Origin: CAYRPN01 sp964426135
GTDB lineage: Bacteria; Planctomycetota; Phycisphaerae; Phycisphaerales; Phycisphaeraceae
Length of the DNA: 15,936 nucleotides
Assembly: GCA_964426135.1 (NCBI GenBank)
Contig: CAYRPN010000132.1
Location: forward strand, 1-15,936
Reading direction: 5' to 3'
The first letter of the stretch is position 1; each line of letters starts with the position of its first letter. Below, in pieces: positions 6,838-14,290 of this stretch. A program made the position numbers and the translations under genes. The notes beneath the pieces are model-generated. The model was not told where the DNA came from. It did not search any database and worked only from the letters and a program-made list of their open reading frames with translations.

Positions 6838-7055
6838 AGGGTGTAGGGTGTAGGGTGTAGGGTGTAGGGTGTAGGGTTCGGAGCGAGCAGATTGCAAAAT
6901 GAAAATTGAAAATTGCAAATTGACAATTGTCGGAGCCGCGTGCCAGCGCCAATGCCCGACTCCGGCCAATTTGCAATTGGCAATTTTCAATTTGCAATTT
7001 GCAATATTCTTCCCCTCCGCACCCTAAACCCTACCCCCTAAACCCTGAACCCTTT
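6838..7055. repeat. Nested heptad-periodic hairpin (element 2)
   Basis: This element fills the gap between the permease and tsaB. The outer left arm has five exact tandem AGGGTGT units (6838-6872) plus AGGGTTC. The outer right arm (7021-7055) has five units of the ACCCTAA type, roughly complementary and telomere-like. The inner left arm (6893-6929) has five 7-mers such as TGAAAAT and TGCAAAT. The inner right arm (6967-7008) has six CAATTTG-type 7-mers, complementary to the inner left. The 37-nt apex is GC-rich, with partly pairing ends (TCGGAG against CTCCGG). The inner arms are strikingly AT-rich for this genome. Heptamers cannot encode a stable 3-nt frame and no gene lies here. Confidence 0.88.
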
Positions 7056-7059
7056 CCCC

Positions 7060-7776
7060 ATGCCCGACCATCCTTTCAATCTCGCCATCGAAACCTCCGG
7101 CCGTGCGGGTTCGCTCTGCCTCGGTCATGGCGATGCGATTCTCGGCGAAGCGCAGATTCCGCCACAGGCGAACGGCGGCGCTTCGTCCGATCTGATGACG
7201 CACCTCGATGCGCTGTGCCGCGCTCATGACGTGAAGCCCGCGCAACTCGGCGAGGTGTATCTTTCCATCGGCCCCGGTTCGTTCACCGGTCTGCGCATCG
7301 GCGTCACGGTGACGAAGATGCTGGCACAGGTGCTGGGCGTGAAAGTCATTGCAGTGCCCACACTCAATGTGCTGGCTCAGAACGCCCCCACCGATCTGAA
7401 GCACGTCGCCACCTGCCTGAACATGAAGAAGGAAACCGTGTACAGCGGCGTGTTCGAACGATGCTGCGACCGCTGGCTGCCGCGCGATCAACCTCAACTG
7501 CGGACGATGCGGGAACTGCTTGCCGCCGCCCCGCGTCCCATCGCGATCCTGGGCGATCCCCTGCCCGCGCTTCCCGCGGATTTGTGCGATCAGGTCGCGA
7601 TCCTGCCCGCCGCATTGGCCACGGCCAGGGCCGCCGCCGTATGGAAGCTCGGACGCGAATCGGCGCTTGCCGGCGAGTACATCGACCCTTGGCAGCTCAT
7701 CCCCATTTATGCTCGCCCGCCGGAAGCCATTGAGCTTTGGGACAAGATTCACGGTCCCGCCAAAGCAATTTCCTGA
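7060..7776 (+). CDS. tsaB: tRNA t6A37 threonylcarbamoyltransferase complex subunit TsaB
   Basis: TsaB (YeaZ) is the scaffold partner of TsaD and TsaE in making N6-threonylcarbamoyladenosine at position 37 of ANN-decoding tRNAs, in the cytoplasm. The 238-aa length is normal. The ASKHA-fold start LAIETSGRAGSLCLG (8-22) and the family hallmark LSIGPGSFTGLRIGV (68-82) are both present, followed by TLNVLA (101-106). TsaB lacks the metal-binding histidines of TsaD, as is the case here. The ATG at 7060 gives the standard N-terminus. The preceding sequence is the CCCTAA-type repeat with no Shine-Dalgarno site, so translation may be leaderless or rely on an unstructured start. tsaD, tsaC and tsaE are not in the window. 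Confidence 0.95.
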   Translation: MPDHPFNLAIETSGRAGSLCLGHGDAILGEAQIPPQANGGASSDLMTHLDALCRAHDVKPAQLGEVYLSIGPGSFTGLRIGVTVTKMLAQVLGVKVIAVPTLNVLAQNAPTDLKHVATCLNMKKETVYSGVFERCCDRWLPRDQPQLRTMRELLAAAPRPIAILGDPLPALPADLCDQVAILPAALATARAAAVWKLGRESALAGEYIDPWQLIPIYARPPEAIELWDKIHGPAKAIS

Positions 7777-7785
7777 GAATTTCGA

Positions 7786-7791
7786 TACAAT
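7786..7791 (+). promoter_or_regulatory. Possible -10 box before der
   Basis: TACAAT (five of six consensus matches) lies just after the tsaB stop and about 190 nt before der. No clear -35 box stands 16-18 nt upstream. The same hexamer precedes the propeller gene at 9615. Confidence 0.25.
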
Positions 7792-7820
7792 GTTTCGTTC
7801 TGCTGTTTTGGAAGTCTCCG

Positions 7821-7845
7821 TTTAGCCGCCGAGCCATGCTCGGCG
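7821..7845 (+). repeat. TTAGCC-headed REP-like hairpin, copy 1
   Basis: TTAGCC (7822-7827) leads into a perfect 8-bp stem, CGCCGAGC (7827-7834) with GCTCGGCG (7838-7845), and a CAT loop. Head plus GC hairpin is the layout of REP elements, which in other bacteria are mobilised by RAYT transposases. No RAYT gene is present in this window. Confidence 0.6.
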
Positions 7846-7881
7846 TGATGCGCGAAACAATGAACGACACGCGTTTGCCGA

Positions 7882-7904
7882 CCCCGGGCGGAATCCGGGG
7901 CTAA
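7882..7904 (-). repeat. TTAGCC-headed REP-like hairpin, copy 2 (inverted)
   Basis: On the minus strand this reads TTAGCC followed by a stem CCCCGG/CCGGGG (7900-7895 with 7887-7882) and a 7-nt loop. It faces copy 1 at 7821, so the pair forms a REP doublet (REPIN-like layout) separated by 36 nt in the tsaB-der gap. Confidence 0.55.
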
Positions 7905-7982
7905 TGGCTGTTTCGCCGAACCACGCTGCGTCCGTCTTGCGGCGAACCCACGCCCCCGCCTTCAACGCCTGAATCGAGCCCA

Positions 7983-9587
7983 ATGATCCCCAAGGTCGTC
8001 ATCGTCGGTCGCCCCAACGTCGGCAAGTCGAGCCTGCTCAACATGCTCGCCGGCCGCATGGTCAGCATCGTGGACCCCACGCCGGGCGTCACGCGCGATC
8101 GCATCAGCACCTATGCCCACCTCATTCCGCCGGAGGGCGGCGACACGCTGTGCATCGAGATCATCGACACGGGCGGTCACGGCATCGTGGATTCGCAGAA
8201 CCTCACCGACGACGTGGAGCGGCAGATCGCGCTTGGCATCGCGGAGGCTGATCTGATCCTGTTCCTGATCGATGCACAGACAGGCGTGCTGCCCCTGGAC
8301 ATCGATGTGGCGAAACTGCTGCGCGAGCAGGGCTGCTCGCCGGTGCAGATCGACCTGCCGGCGCCGCCGGAGGAAGAAGAGGAGAAGGGATCGAAGCGCA
8401 AGAAAGGGAAGACCGCGCAGAAGAAGGCGGACAAGGCCACGATGAAGCAGGCCAGAGGCGGAAAGGGCAGGCCGGTGCTGCTGGTCGCCAACAAAGTGGA
8501 CGATCGCAAATTCGAAGGCGCCGCCCAGGACGCGGCCCGGCTGGGCTACGGCTCGCCGGTGATGATCTCCACGACCAGCCGGCACAATCGCGAGGAGTTC
8601 GTGGATGTGCTTCGCCGCTCGGTGCTCACGGCGGCGGCGCAGCGCTCCAGCGCGATGGGCGAGCCGCGCCCGCAGTTCGATGCCGCACCGGACGCGGGCA
8701 TCAAGGTGGCGATCGTCGGCAAGCGCAACGCGGGCAAGAGCACGCTGGTGAACGCCTTTGCCGGAGCGGATCGCGTGATCGTCAGCGAAGTGGAAGGCAC
8801 GACGCGGGACAGCGTGGATGTGCGCTTCGAGTTGGGCGAGCATGTCTTCACCGCCATCGACACGGCCGGTGTTCGCAAGCGCAAGAGCATTGCCGGTGAC
8901 ATCGAGTTCTACAGCACGCACCGCGCCATGCGCTCCATCCGGCGCGCCGATGTGACGCTGCTCTTGATCGATGCGACGGTGCCGGTGAGCCAGGTAGATG
9001 AGCAGTTGAGCATGGAGATTCAGCGGGAATTCAAGCCCTGCTGCATCGTGGTGAGCAAGTGGGACCTGGTCGAGCACGAACACACGCAGGAGGAATACGC
9101 CAAGTACCTGGAGAAGCACCTGCGCGGGTTCAGCTACGCGCCGGTGGCGTTCATCAGCGCCAAGAACAACGACGGCATCCGCGAGGTGCTCTCGGCGGTG
9201 CTGAGCCTGCACGAACAGGCGGGCCATCGCGTGCCGACCAGCGAACTGAACGAGGCGTTCAAGAAAATCACCGACGCGAAGCAGCCCGCGGCCATCGGCG
9301 GCAAGCGGTTCAAGATTTACTACGTCACCCAACTGGACGTGCGCCCGCCGACGATCGCCCTGTTCGTCAACGCGCCGTTCCTGTTCGACGCGGGTTACCA
9401 GCGCTACATGATGAACCGCATGCGCGAACTGCTGCCCTTCAGCGAAGTGCCGATCAAGCTGCTGGTGCGCGGCAAGGAAGAGCGGAGCGAGGACGAAGTG
9501 GAGAAACGAGAGGCGCGGCGAAAGAAGGAGCGCACCTACGAGGTGCCGGTCAAGCGCGAGCCGCGGCGCAAGAAAGAGCGGGCCTGA
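7983..9587 (+). CDS. der: Ribosome biogenesis GTPase Der (EngA) with charged insertion
   Basis: Der is the essential double GTPase that helps mature the 50S ribosomal subunit. GTPase domain 1 has G1 GRPNVGKSS (9-17), G2 around PGVTRDR (35-41), G3 DTGG (62-65) and G4 NKVD (170-173). Domain 2 has G1 GKRNAGKST (246-254), G3 DTAG (293-296), G4 SKWD (358-361, where Asn is usual) and G5 ISAK (391-394). The KH-like C-terminal domain is about 415-500. The length, 534 aa, exceeds the usual 435-490. About 45 residues (117-163), first Glu-rich then Lys-rich, are inserted in domain 1 just before the G4 strand. The C-terminus carries a Lys/Arg-rich tail (508-534) with RRKKER twice. The ATG at 7983 starts directly on the first beta-strand, as expected. 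No Shine-Dalgarno site is obvious. Confidence 0.97.
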   Translation: MIPKVVIVGRPNVGKSSLLNMLAGRMVSIVDPTPGVTRDRISTYAHLIPPEGGDTLCIEIIDTGGHGIVDSQNLTDDVERQIALGIAEADLILFLIDAQTGVLPLDIDVAKLLREQGCSPVQIDLPAPPEEEEEKGSKRKKGKTAQKKADKATMKQARGGKGRPVLLVANKVDDRKFEGAAQDAARLGYGSPVMISTTSRHNREEFVDVLRRSVLTAAAQRSSAMGEPRPQFDAAPDAGIKVAIVGKRNAGKSTLVNAFAGADRVIVSEVEGTTRDSVDVRFELGEHVFTAIDTAGVRKRKSIAGDIEFYSTHRAMRSIRRADVTLLLIDATVPVSQVDEQLSMEIQREFKPCCIVVSKWDLVEHEHTQEEYAKYLEKHLRGFSYAPVAFISAKNNDGIREVLSAVLSLHEQAGHRVPTSELNEAFKKITDAKQPAAIGGKRFKIYYVTQLDVRPPTIALFVNAPFLFDAGYQRYMMNRMRELLPFSEVPIKLLVRGKEERSEDEVEKREARRKKERTYEVPVKREPRRKKERA

Positions 9588-9614
9588 TTCCGCGCTGATT
9601 CGCCGCTCGCCAGC

Positions 9615-9620
9615 TACAAT
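9615..9620 (+). promoter_or_regulatory. -10 box for a possibly leaderless propeller mRNA
   Basis: TACAAT ends 6 nt before the ATG at 9627, so transcription would begin at or next to the start codon, giving a leaderless message. There is no Shine-Dalgarno site between them. The -35 region is weak, with no TTGACA-like match at the right spacing. Confidence 0.35.
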
Positions 9621-9626
9621 CTGGCC

Positions 9627-12600
9627 ATGAGGCGATTTCTGCTTCTCGTCGCGGCTTGGGCGCTGGCGGTTCTGGCTGGGCCGTCGCCCGTCCGCGCACA
9701 GTCCGTCGAATCCACGCCCGTCTACATCGAGGACTCGCCCGACGCCGACGAACTCGTCAAGCAGGCGCAGCACCTGCGCGATCAGAACCGTCTGACCGAG
9801 GCGGCGGCGATGTATCAGAAGATCGCCACGGACTTCGGCCACAAGCTGATGAAGCTCGATGGCCCCGTTTACGTGGATGCCTTCCGCTGGGTGCGGGCGA
9901 CGCTGGCCGCGGACGCGGATCTGCTCAAGGCCTATCGCGCGCTGCAGGAACCAGCCGCCGCGAGACTCGTGGATCAGGCCAGCAGGCCCGTGCCGAATCT
10001 CGCGCAATTGGAGAGCATCGCGTCGCGCTACCTGCTCTGCGAGTCGGGGCTGGAGGCGACACTGCGGGCGGCGGCTCTTCGACTGGAACGCGCCAACCCG
10101 ATCGATGCCGCCAATCTCCTCGACGAAGTGGCGACTCATACCGACATCAAGCGGCACCTGACCCGCTGGCATCTGCTTCAGGCGGCCAGCGCGATCTACA
10201 GCATCGACCGCGATCGGCTGGCGGCGCACGAAGCGGCTCTGCGCCAATTAGAGGATGCCGATGCGCTTGCTCAGATCGGGCAACTTCGCGAGCAATTCGC
10301 ACCGCCTGCCGCGACGGTCACGTTCGACGCCCTGCGAACCATGCCGAAAGTCGCCGTGCCGCAGCCGCTCGGCAAGCCGCTCTACCAGCGCGACATGCAG
10401 AGCGAAAGCGACGGCGGACGCAACGCCGGCGATCCGCCCAGACGCGGCGGCGAGATCGACCACTACATCATCCCCGCCGTGCGCGGCGAAATCGTCTACA
10501 TCAACACCGGCCTGCTGGTCAGGGCCCTGGATCGCAGCTCGCTTTCGGACATCTGGAGCAAGCCCTTCGCGGTCACGTTGACGGACGGTTCGCAGGTGGA
10601 CCGCTTCGGTGCGTTCACGCGCGAGTCGCGCGCCATGTCGGATCAGCGCGGCGTCTGCGTCACCAGCGAAACCGTGGCGACCATCATGGGCCGCGGACCG
10701 ATCTTCTCGCGCGGGCAGTGGTACAACTCCGGGCCGGACACGCTGCTGGTGGGCCTGAACCGCGCCGACGGCAGGCTGCTGTGGCGGCGATCGCCCGCCG
10801 ACATCGAAGAAAGCCTGTCCGCCGGCTTTTTTCACGGCACGCCCGTCAGCGATGGCGGCCGCATCTACGCCGCCGTCCGCCGCGCACAGAACCTGGGGTT
10901 CCGCGATGCGTTTGTGGCCGCCTTTGAAGAACGCACCGGCAAGCTCCTGTGGCGCCGTCATCTTTCCAGTTGCACGACCCGCTACAGCAATCGCAGCTTC
11001 TCACAACTACTCACCGAGGGCGGCCGCCTGTACATCGCCGACAACCTCGGCTCCGTCACCTGCATCGATGGCCGCACCGGCGCCATGCACTGGCTCGTCA
11101 AAATGAGCGATCTCAAGGTCACGCCCGTCGGCGGCAGCGGCATCGCCGAGGCGCCGTGGCAGGTCAGCACGCCTGTGCTGGTCAAGGCGGGCCTGATCGT
11201 GTCGCCGTTCGTCTCCGGCGGCGTGGCCACGCTGCTGGACCCGAAAACGGGAAAGAAGCTGCGCGACCTCGATGATCCCGCGTTCTCGCAGACGGGCTAC
11301 CTCGCCGCGGCCGGCGAAGATGTCCTGAGCGTCGGCTCGACCATGCATCTGTTCGATGGCGCGACGCTGAAGCTGAAGTGGAAGTTCGAACTCGGTGAAG
11401 CGTTTCCCCCCACCGGCCGCGCCGCGATCACCGGCGACCAAATCCTCGTGCCCGTGCCCGGCAAACTGGTGGCCGTCAGTCTCGCCGATGGAAAAAAAAT
11501 CAGCGAGTCTCCCGTGGACGGCGAAGGCAACGTGACCGCGATGGAAGGCCAGATTCTGGTGGCGTCGGGCACTCTGCTGCGCAGCCACGTCGCGTGGCCC
11601 GTCGTGTATGCGAACCTGACTTCGCGCATCCGCAAGGAGCCCACCGATGCGCAGGCGGGACTGGCGCTGGCGCATGCCGCGCTGGCATCGCATCGGCCGA
11701 AGGAAGGCGCCGCGTTCGATCGCAGCAGGGAAGCCCTCGAAGGCGCCGACCACGTCGTCGCGGTGCTTCGCCATCGCGCCCTGACCCGCCCGGCGGAACT
11801 GCGCCCCGAGGCCGACGATCTGCACGCCGACCTGTTTCAGCAGATGCTGCGACTGGTGGATCCCGGCGCGACCGAAGATGTCGGCCTGCGCGGCGATCTG
11901 TTCGATCGCCTGGCCAAGGCGGCTGTCACGCCGCGGGACCAGGTGCAGTATCACCTGGCGTTCGGCGCGCACTTGGCGGACGGCGCCTGGCCCGCCGAGG
12001 CGGCGCTCGATCGCCGGCGCGAAGCGGTGCGCCAGTTCCAGACCGTGCTCGAATCGTCTCTTCTTGCGGCGCAATTGGTGCCCCGCGGCGGAGGCTGGCA
12101 ACAGGCCGGCATCGAAGCCCGCATGAAGCTCTCCGCGCTGACGGAGAAGCACGGCCGCGCGGTGTACGACGAGTTCGATCAGCGTGCCGCCGCGCACCTG
12201 GATCGGCTGCTCAGCGGCGGCGACGCCGACCCGGCCGCCCTGATCGAACTGGCCCGCAAGTACCCGCTGGCGCGATCGACGCCGGCGGCGCTGCTGGCGG
12301 CAGGCGAATCGCTGGCCAAGGGCGGCAAGCACACCGATGCCGTCACGCAGCTTCGCCGAGCTTTTCGCGAGCGCCCCGACGCGGCGATGGCGGCCCGCAT
12401 CATCGGCCGGCTCGTCGAGTCCTACAGCCAGGTCGGCAAGTCCCGTCGCGCCATGCAGTGGCTGCAGCGCGCCGACCGCGAGAACATCAAGCCCATTCGC
12501 GCGGGCAATCCCGTGGCCGCCAAAGCGTGGCTGAGCGAAATGGGCAGCATCGCGGAAACCGGCGGCGCCAGGCCCGCACTGCATCCGGCCCTGGGCAAGC

Positions 12601-14012
12601 CCACTCTCCTCAGCGGGCGCCTGCTCACGCCGCAAACCCAGCCGCGCGATCAGTGGCCGACGGATCGCATCGTGCTGCGCACGGGTGAGAGCGTGGAACT
12701 TCGCGGCGGGCCGTCGCTCGAAAAAGTGTGGGAAGCCCGCCTCGAAGCCGGCGCGGAGCTTCTGTGGATGAACGAGACGCTCGTGCTGTTCTGGCTGGAC
12801 GCCACGGGTCGGCTGGCCGCGCTGGATGCTCGCACGGGCAAGCGGCTGTGGGAGGATGTCCGCGCCGAGGCGCTGTTCAAGGAATCGCCGCTGACGGAAG
12901 ATCGCCTGCCCCGTGGCCAGGGCGACGCCCGGCCGCCGGTGCCGGATCTGCAACTGCTCGCCCAGCCCGAGGCCATGCGCGGACGCACCGTGGGCCTTCG
13001 CGTCAACGGACAGTGGCCCATCGGCGAGATCGTGGCGGAGCAGCGGCCGATGCGCGTGGCTGTCAACGATGCTGTGGCCTGCCTGGCGGATGCGCGCGGC
13101 CGCGTCCTGGGCGTGGACATCGACACGGGCCAGATCGCCTGGCGCTTCATCTGCCCGTTCGATCGCCTCGACTCCATCATCATGAGCGCCGAAGCCGTCG
13201 CCATGGTCGGCACCGGCAAGCCCAACACCGAGCAGGAGTCTCACCTCGTCGTCGCACTCGATGCGCTGACCGGCGACGTGCTGTGCCAGCTCGATCCGCA
13301 GTCGCGGCCCGCGTGGGTCGGACTCAGTGACGGCGTCGGCCTGTCGTACATCACGCAGGAGGACGACCGCCGCGGCAAAGCCACGCTGCATGTGCATCAG
13401 TTGCCCGATGGTGCGCTGTCCTGGAAAACCGACCTTCCCGTGGCGCGTCTTGAAGACGTGGCGCAGGTGGGCGATTCCATCGCGATGCTCGCCGACTCGG
13501 CGCAGTTGCTGCTGATCGATCCGGTCAACAAGAGACTGACGCGGGCCTCCTCGACCCTTGTGTTCGAGCGCGATGAGATCATCGACGTCACGCAGGTCGG
13601 CGAACAGTGGCACCTGATGACCGCGCGGGCCACCGCGCTGCTGAGCCCCCAGGCAGCGCCGGCCTGGCGCGACGGCATCGACGAAGGCGCGGGCGACCGC
13701 GTCATGCAGTTGCTCGCGGCGGAACTGGCTGTCGTCGCCACGTTCCCCGAGCAAGGCAGCATCAACGCGGCGCTGCGTCTGAGGCTGCAGGAGTTCCAGC
13801 GTCTGCCCAATCCCCGCCTCGATGATGATCTGGCCGTGTCGTACAATCTTTTTCTCGTGAATCGCAAGAGCGGCGCGATCGTCGCCGAGTACTCGCTGCC
13901 CGTCGTCGCCGCCCGCATCGATGCCGCGAACAGCGTGCTGCTGCAGCATCGCGTCGTGCTGGGCATGGGTTCACGCACGCTGGTGATCCCGGATGCGGCG
14001 CCGGGGAAATGA
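9627..14012 (+). CDS. Exported giant protein with two PQQ-type beta-propellers
   Basis: A 1461-aa secreted or periplasmic protein. A Sec signal peptide (MRRFLLLVAAWALAVLAG) has a likely cleavage after VRA at residue 24. A helical TPR-like stretch follows (about 42-250; ELVKQAQHLRDQNRLTEAAAMYQKI). Propeller 1 spans about 280-640, with PQQ-like blades such as GLNRADGRLLWRR (~375), AFEERTGKLLWRRH (~433), TCIDGRTGAMHW (~477) and LLDPKTGKK (~535). A long helical, TPR-like middle runs from about 650 to 1010. Propeller 2 spans about 1040-1461, with ALDARTGKRLW (~1065), GVDIDTGQIAWRF (~1160) and ALDALTGDVL (~1209). The blades carry the D-x-x-TG-x-x-x-W pattern of the BamB/PQQ-dehydrogenase fold. The quinone-coordinating and catalytic residues of true dehydrogenases are not evident, so a binding or scaffold role is more likely. 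Such large proteins are common in planctomycetes. The partner is unknown. Confidence 0.9.
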   Translation: MRRFLLLVAAWALAVLAGPSPVRAQSVESTPVYIEDSPDADELVKQAQHLRDQNRLTEAAAMYQKIATDFGHKLMKLDGPVYVDAFRWVRATLAADADLLKAYRALQEPAAARLVDQASRPVPNLAQLESIASRYLLCESGLEATLRAAALRLERANPIDAANLLDEVATHTDIKRHLTRWHLLQAASAIYSIDRDRLAAHEAALRQLEDADALAQIGQLREQFAPPAATVTFDALRTMPKVAVPQPLGKPLYQRDMQSESDGGRNAGDPPRRGGEIDHYIIPAVRGEIVYINTGLLVRALDRSSLSDIWSKPFAVTLTDGSQVDRFGAFTRESRAMSDQRGVCVTSETVATIMGRGPIFSRGQWYNSGPDTLLVGLNRADGRLLWRRSPADIEESLSAGFFHGTPVSDGGRIYAAVRRAQNLGFRDAFVAAFEERTGKLLWRRHLSSCTTRYSNRSFSQLLTEGGRLYIADNLGSVTCIDGRTGAMHWLVKMSDLKVTPVGGSGIAEAPWQVSTPVLVKAGLIVSPFVSGGVATLLDPKTGKKLRDLDDPAFSQTGYLAAAGEDVLSVGSTMHLFDGATLKLKWKFELGEAFPPTGRAAITGDQILVPVPGKLVAVSLADGKKISESPVDGEGNVTAMEGQILVASGTLLRSHVAWPVVYANLTSRIRKEPTDAQAGLALAHAALASHRPKEGAAFDRSREALEGADHVVAVLRHRALTRPAELRPEADDLHADLFQQMLRLVDPGATEDVGLRGDLFDRLAKAAVTPRDQVQYHLAFGAHLADGAWPAEAALDRRREAVRQFQTVLESSLLAAQLVPRGGGWQQAGIEARMKLSALTEKHGRAVYDEFDQRAAAHLDRLLSGGDADPAALIELARKYPLARSTPAALLAAGESLAKGGKHTDAVTQLRRAFRERPDAAMAARIIGRLVESYSQVGKSRRAMQWLQRADRENIKPIRAGNPVAAKAWLSEMGSIAETGGARPALHPALGKPTLLSGRLLTPQTQPRDQWPTDRIVLRTGESVELRGGPSLEKVWEARLEAGAELLWMNETLVLFWLDATGRLAALDARTGKRLWEDVRAEALFKESPLTEDRLPRGQGDARPPVPDLQLLAQPEAMRGRTVGLRVNGQWPIGEIVAEQRPMRVAVNDAVACLADARGRVLGVDIDTGQIAWRFICPFDRLDSIIMSAEAVAMVGTGKPNTEQESHLVVALDALTGDVLCQLDPQSRPAWVGLSDGVGLSYITQEDDRRGKATLHVHQLPDGALSWKTDLPVARLEDVAQVGDSIAMLADSAQLLLIDPVNKRLTRASSTLVFERDEIIDVTQVGEQWHLMTARATALLSPQAAPAWRDGIDEGAGDRVMQLLAAELAVVATFPEQGSINAALRLRLQEFQRLPNPRLDDDLAVSYNLFLVNRKSGAIVAEYSLPVVAARIDAANSVLLQHRVVLGMGSRTLVIPDAAPGK

Positions 14013-14040
14013 CGCGATGCCGCGCGGCTCCGCTCCGGCC

Positions 14041-14075
14041 CCCTCTCCCTTCGGGAGAGGGCTGGGGTGAGGGCC
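14041..14075 (+). repeat. CCCTCTCCC-type REP-like hairpin, copy A
   Basis: CCCTCTCCC (14041-14049) and GGGAGAGGG (14053-14061) form a 9-bp stem with a TTC loop, followed by a conserved tail ending GTGAGGGC. It begins 28 nt after the stop of the propeller gene. It could act as a transcript-end hairpin, but there is no T-run, so it is called a repeat rather than a terminator. Elements of this wording are frequent in several GC-rich bacteria. Confidence 0.65.
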
Positions 14076-14111
14076 GAGCGTCCTTGTGTTCATAGCGCGA
14101 TCAAATCCGCC

Positions 14112-14233
14112 ACACTTCTGTGCTTCATTCCGCACTTTTCACTTTTTACTTTGCACTAACGACTTCGCCCCTATCGCATTGCTGAGTCAATAGTGAAAAG
14201 TGCAAAGTAAAAAGTGAAAAGTGCAAAATGAAT
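14112..14233. repeat. Heptad-periodic hairpin (element 3) with 26-bp perfect stem
   Basis: The left arm (14112-14167) consists of eight in-step 7-mers close to CACTTTT (CACTTTT twice in a row, then TACTTTG, and so on). The right arm (14185-14233) consists of about seven 7-mers close to AGTGAAA. A 26-nt perfect inverted repeat pairs 14132-14157 with 14199-14224 across a 41-nt spacer. The arms are AT-rich in a GC-rich genome. There is no coding frame. Confidence 0.88.
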
Positions 14234-14240
14234 CGTTGCC

Positions 14241-14280
14241 CCTGCGACCACCTGCGGCCATCTGTGGCCGCCTGCGCGCA
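14241..14280. repeat. Decamer tandem array
   Basis: Four back-to-back 10-nt units follow the consensus CCTGCGGCCA (units start at 14241, 14251, 14261 and 14271). It directly follows the heptad hairpin. The period differs from the 7-nt arrays and is near one helical turn. Confidence 0.6.
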
Positions 14281-14290
14281 TCGTCCGTCC

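Noticed and set aside
6712..6997. Minus-strand frames encoding YTLHPTP repeats over the heptad array
   Set aside because: A 7-nt repeat read in triplets always yields a 7-residue peptide repeat. The frame ends in the permease gene and has no start signal, so this is non-coding repeat DNA.
6838..7055. CRISPR array or true telomere
   Set aside because: Units are contiguous 7-mers with no spacers, so it is not CRISPR. The CCCTAA-like wording occurs inside a circular-style gene context flanked by normal genes and repeats in inverted arms, which does not suggest a chromosome end.
7962..10247. A 761-residue open frame antisense to der and the start of the propeller gene
   Set aside because: It spans two clear sense genes and their gap, and its product is low-complexity without motifs. 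It is a shadow of high third-position GC.
11007..13949. A 980-residue open frame antisense to the propeller gene
   Set aside because: It mirrors the codon bias of the sense gene in GC-rich DNA. The product is a His/Gln/Arg-rich mix with no domain, whereas the sense frame has a signal peptide and propeller blades.
9627..14012. PQQ-dependent dehydrogenase function
   Set aside because: The blade pattern alone is shared with BamB-like and other non-enzymatic propellers, and no convincing cofactor ligands were seen.
14041..14061. Intrinsic terminator after the propeller gene
   Set aside because: The stem is strong but is followed by GC-rich sequence with no T-run, and a related inverted copy occurs at 14291. 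A dispersed repeat explains it better.
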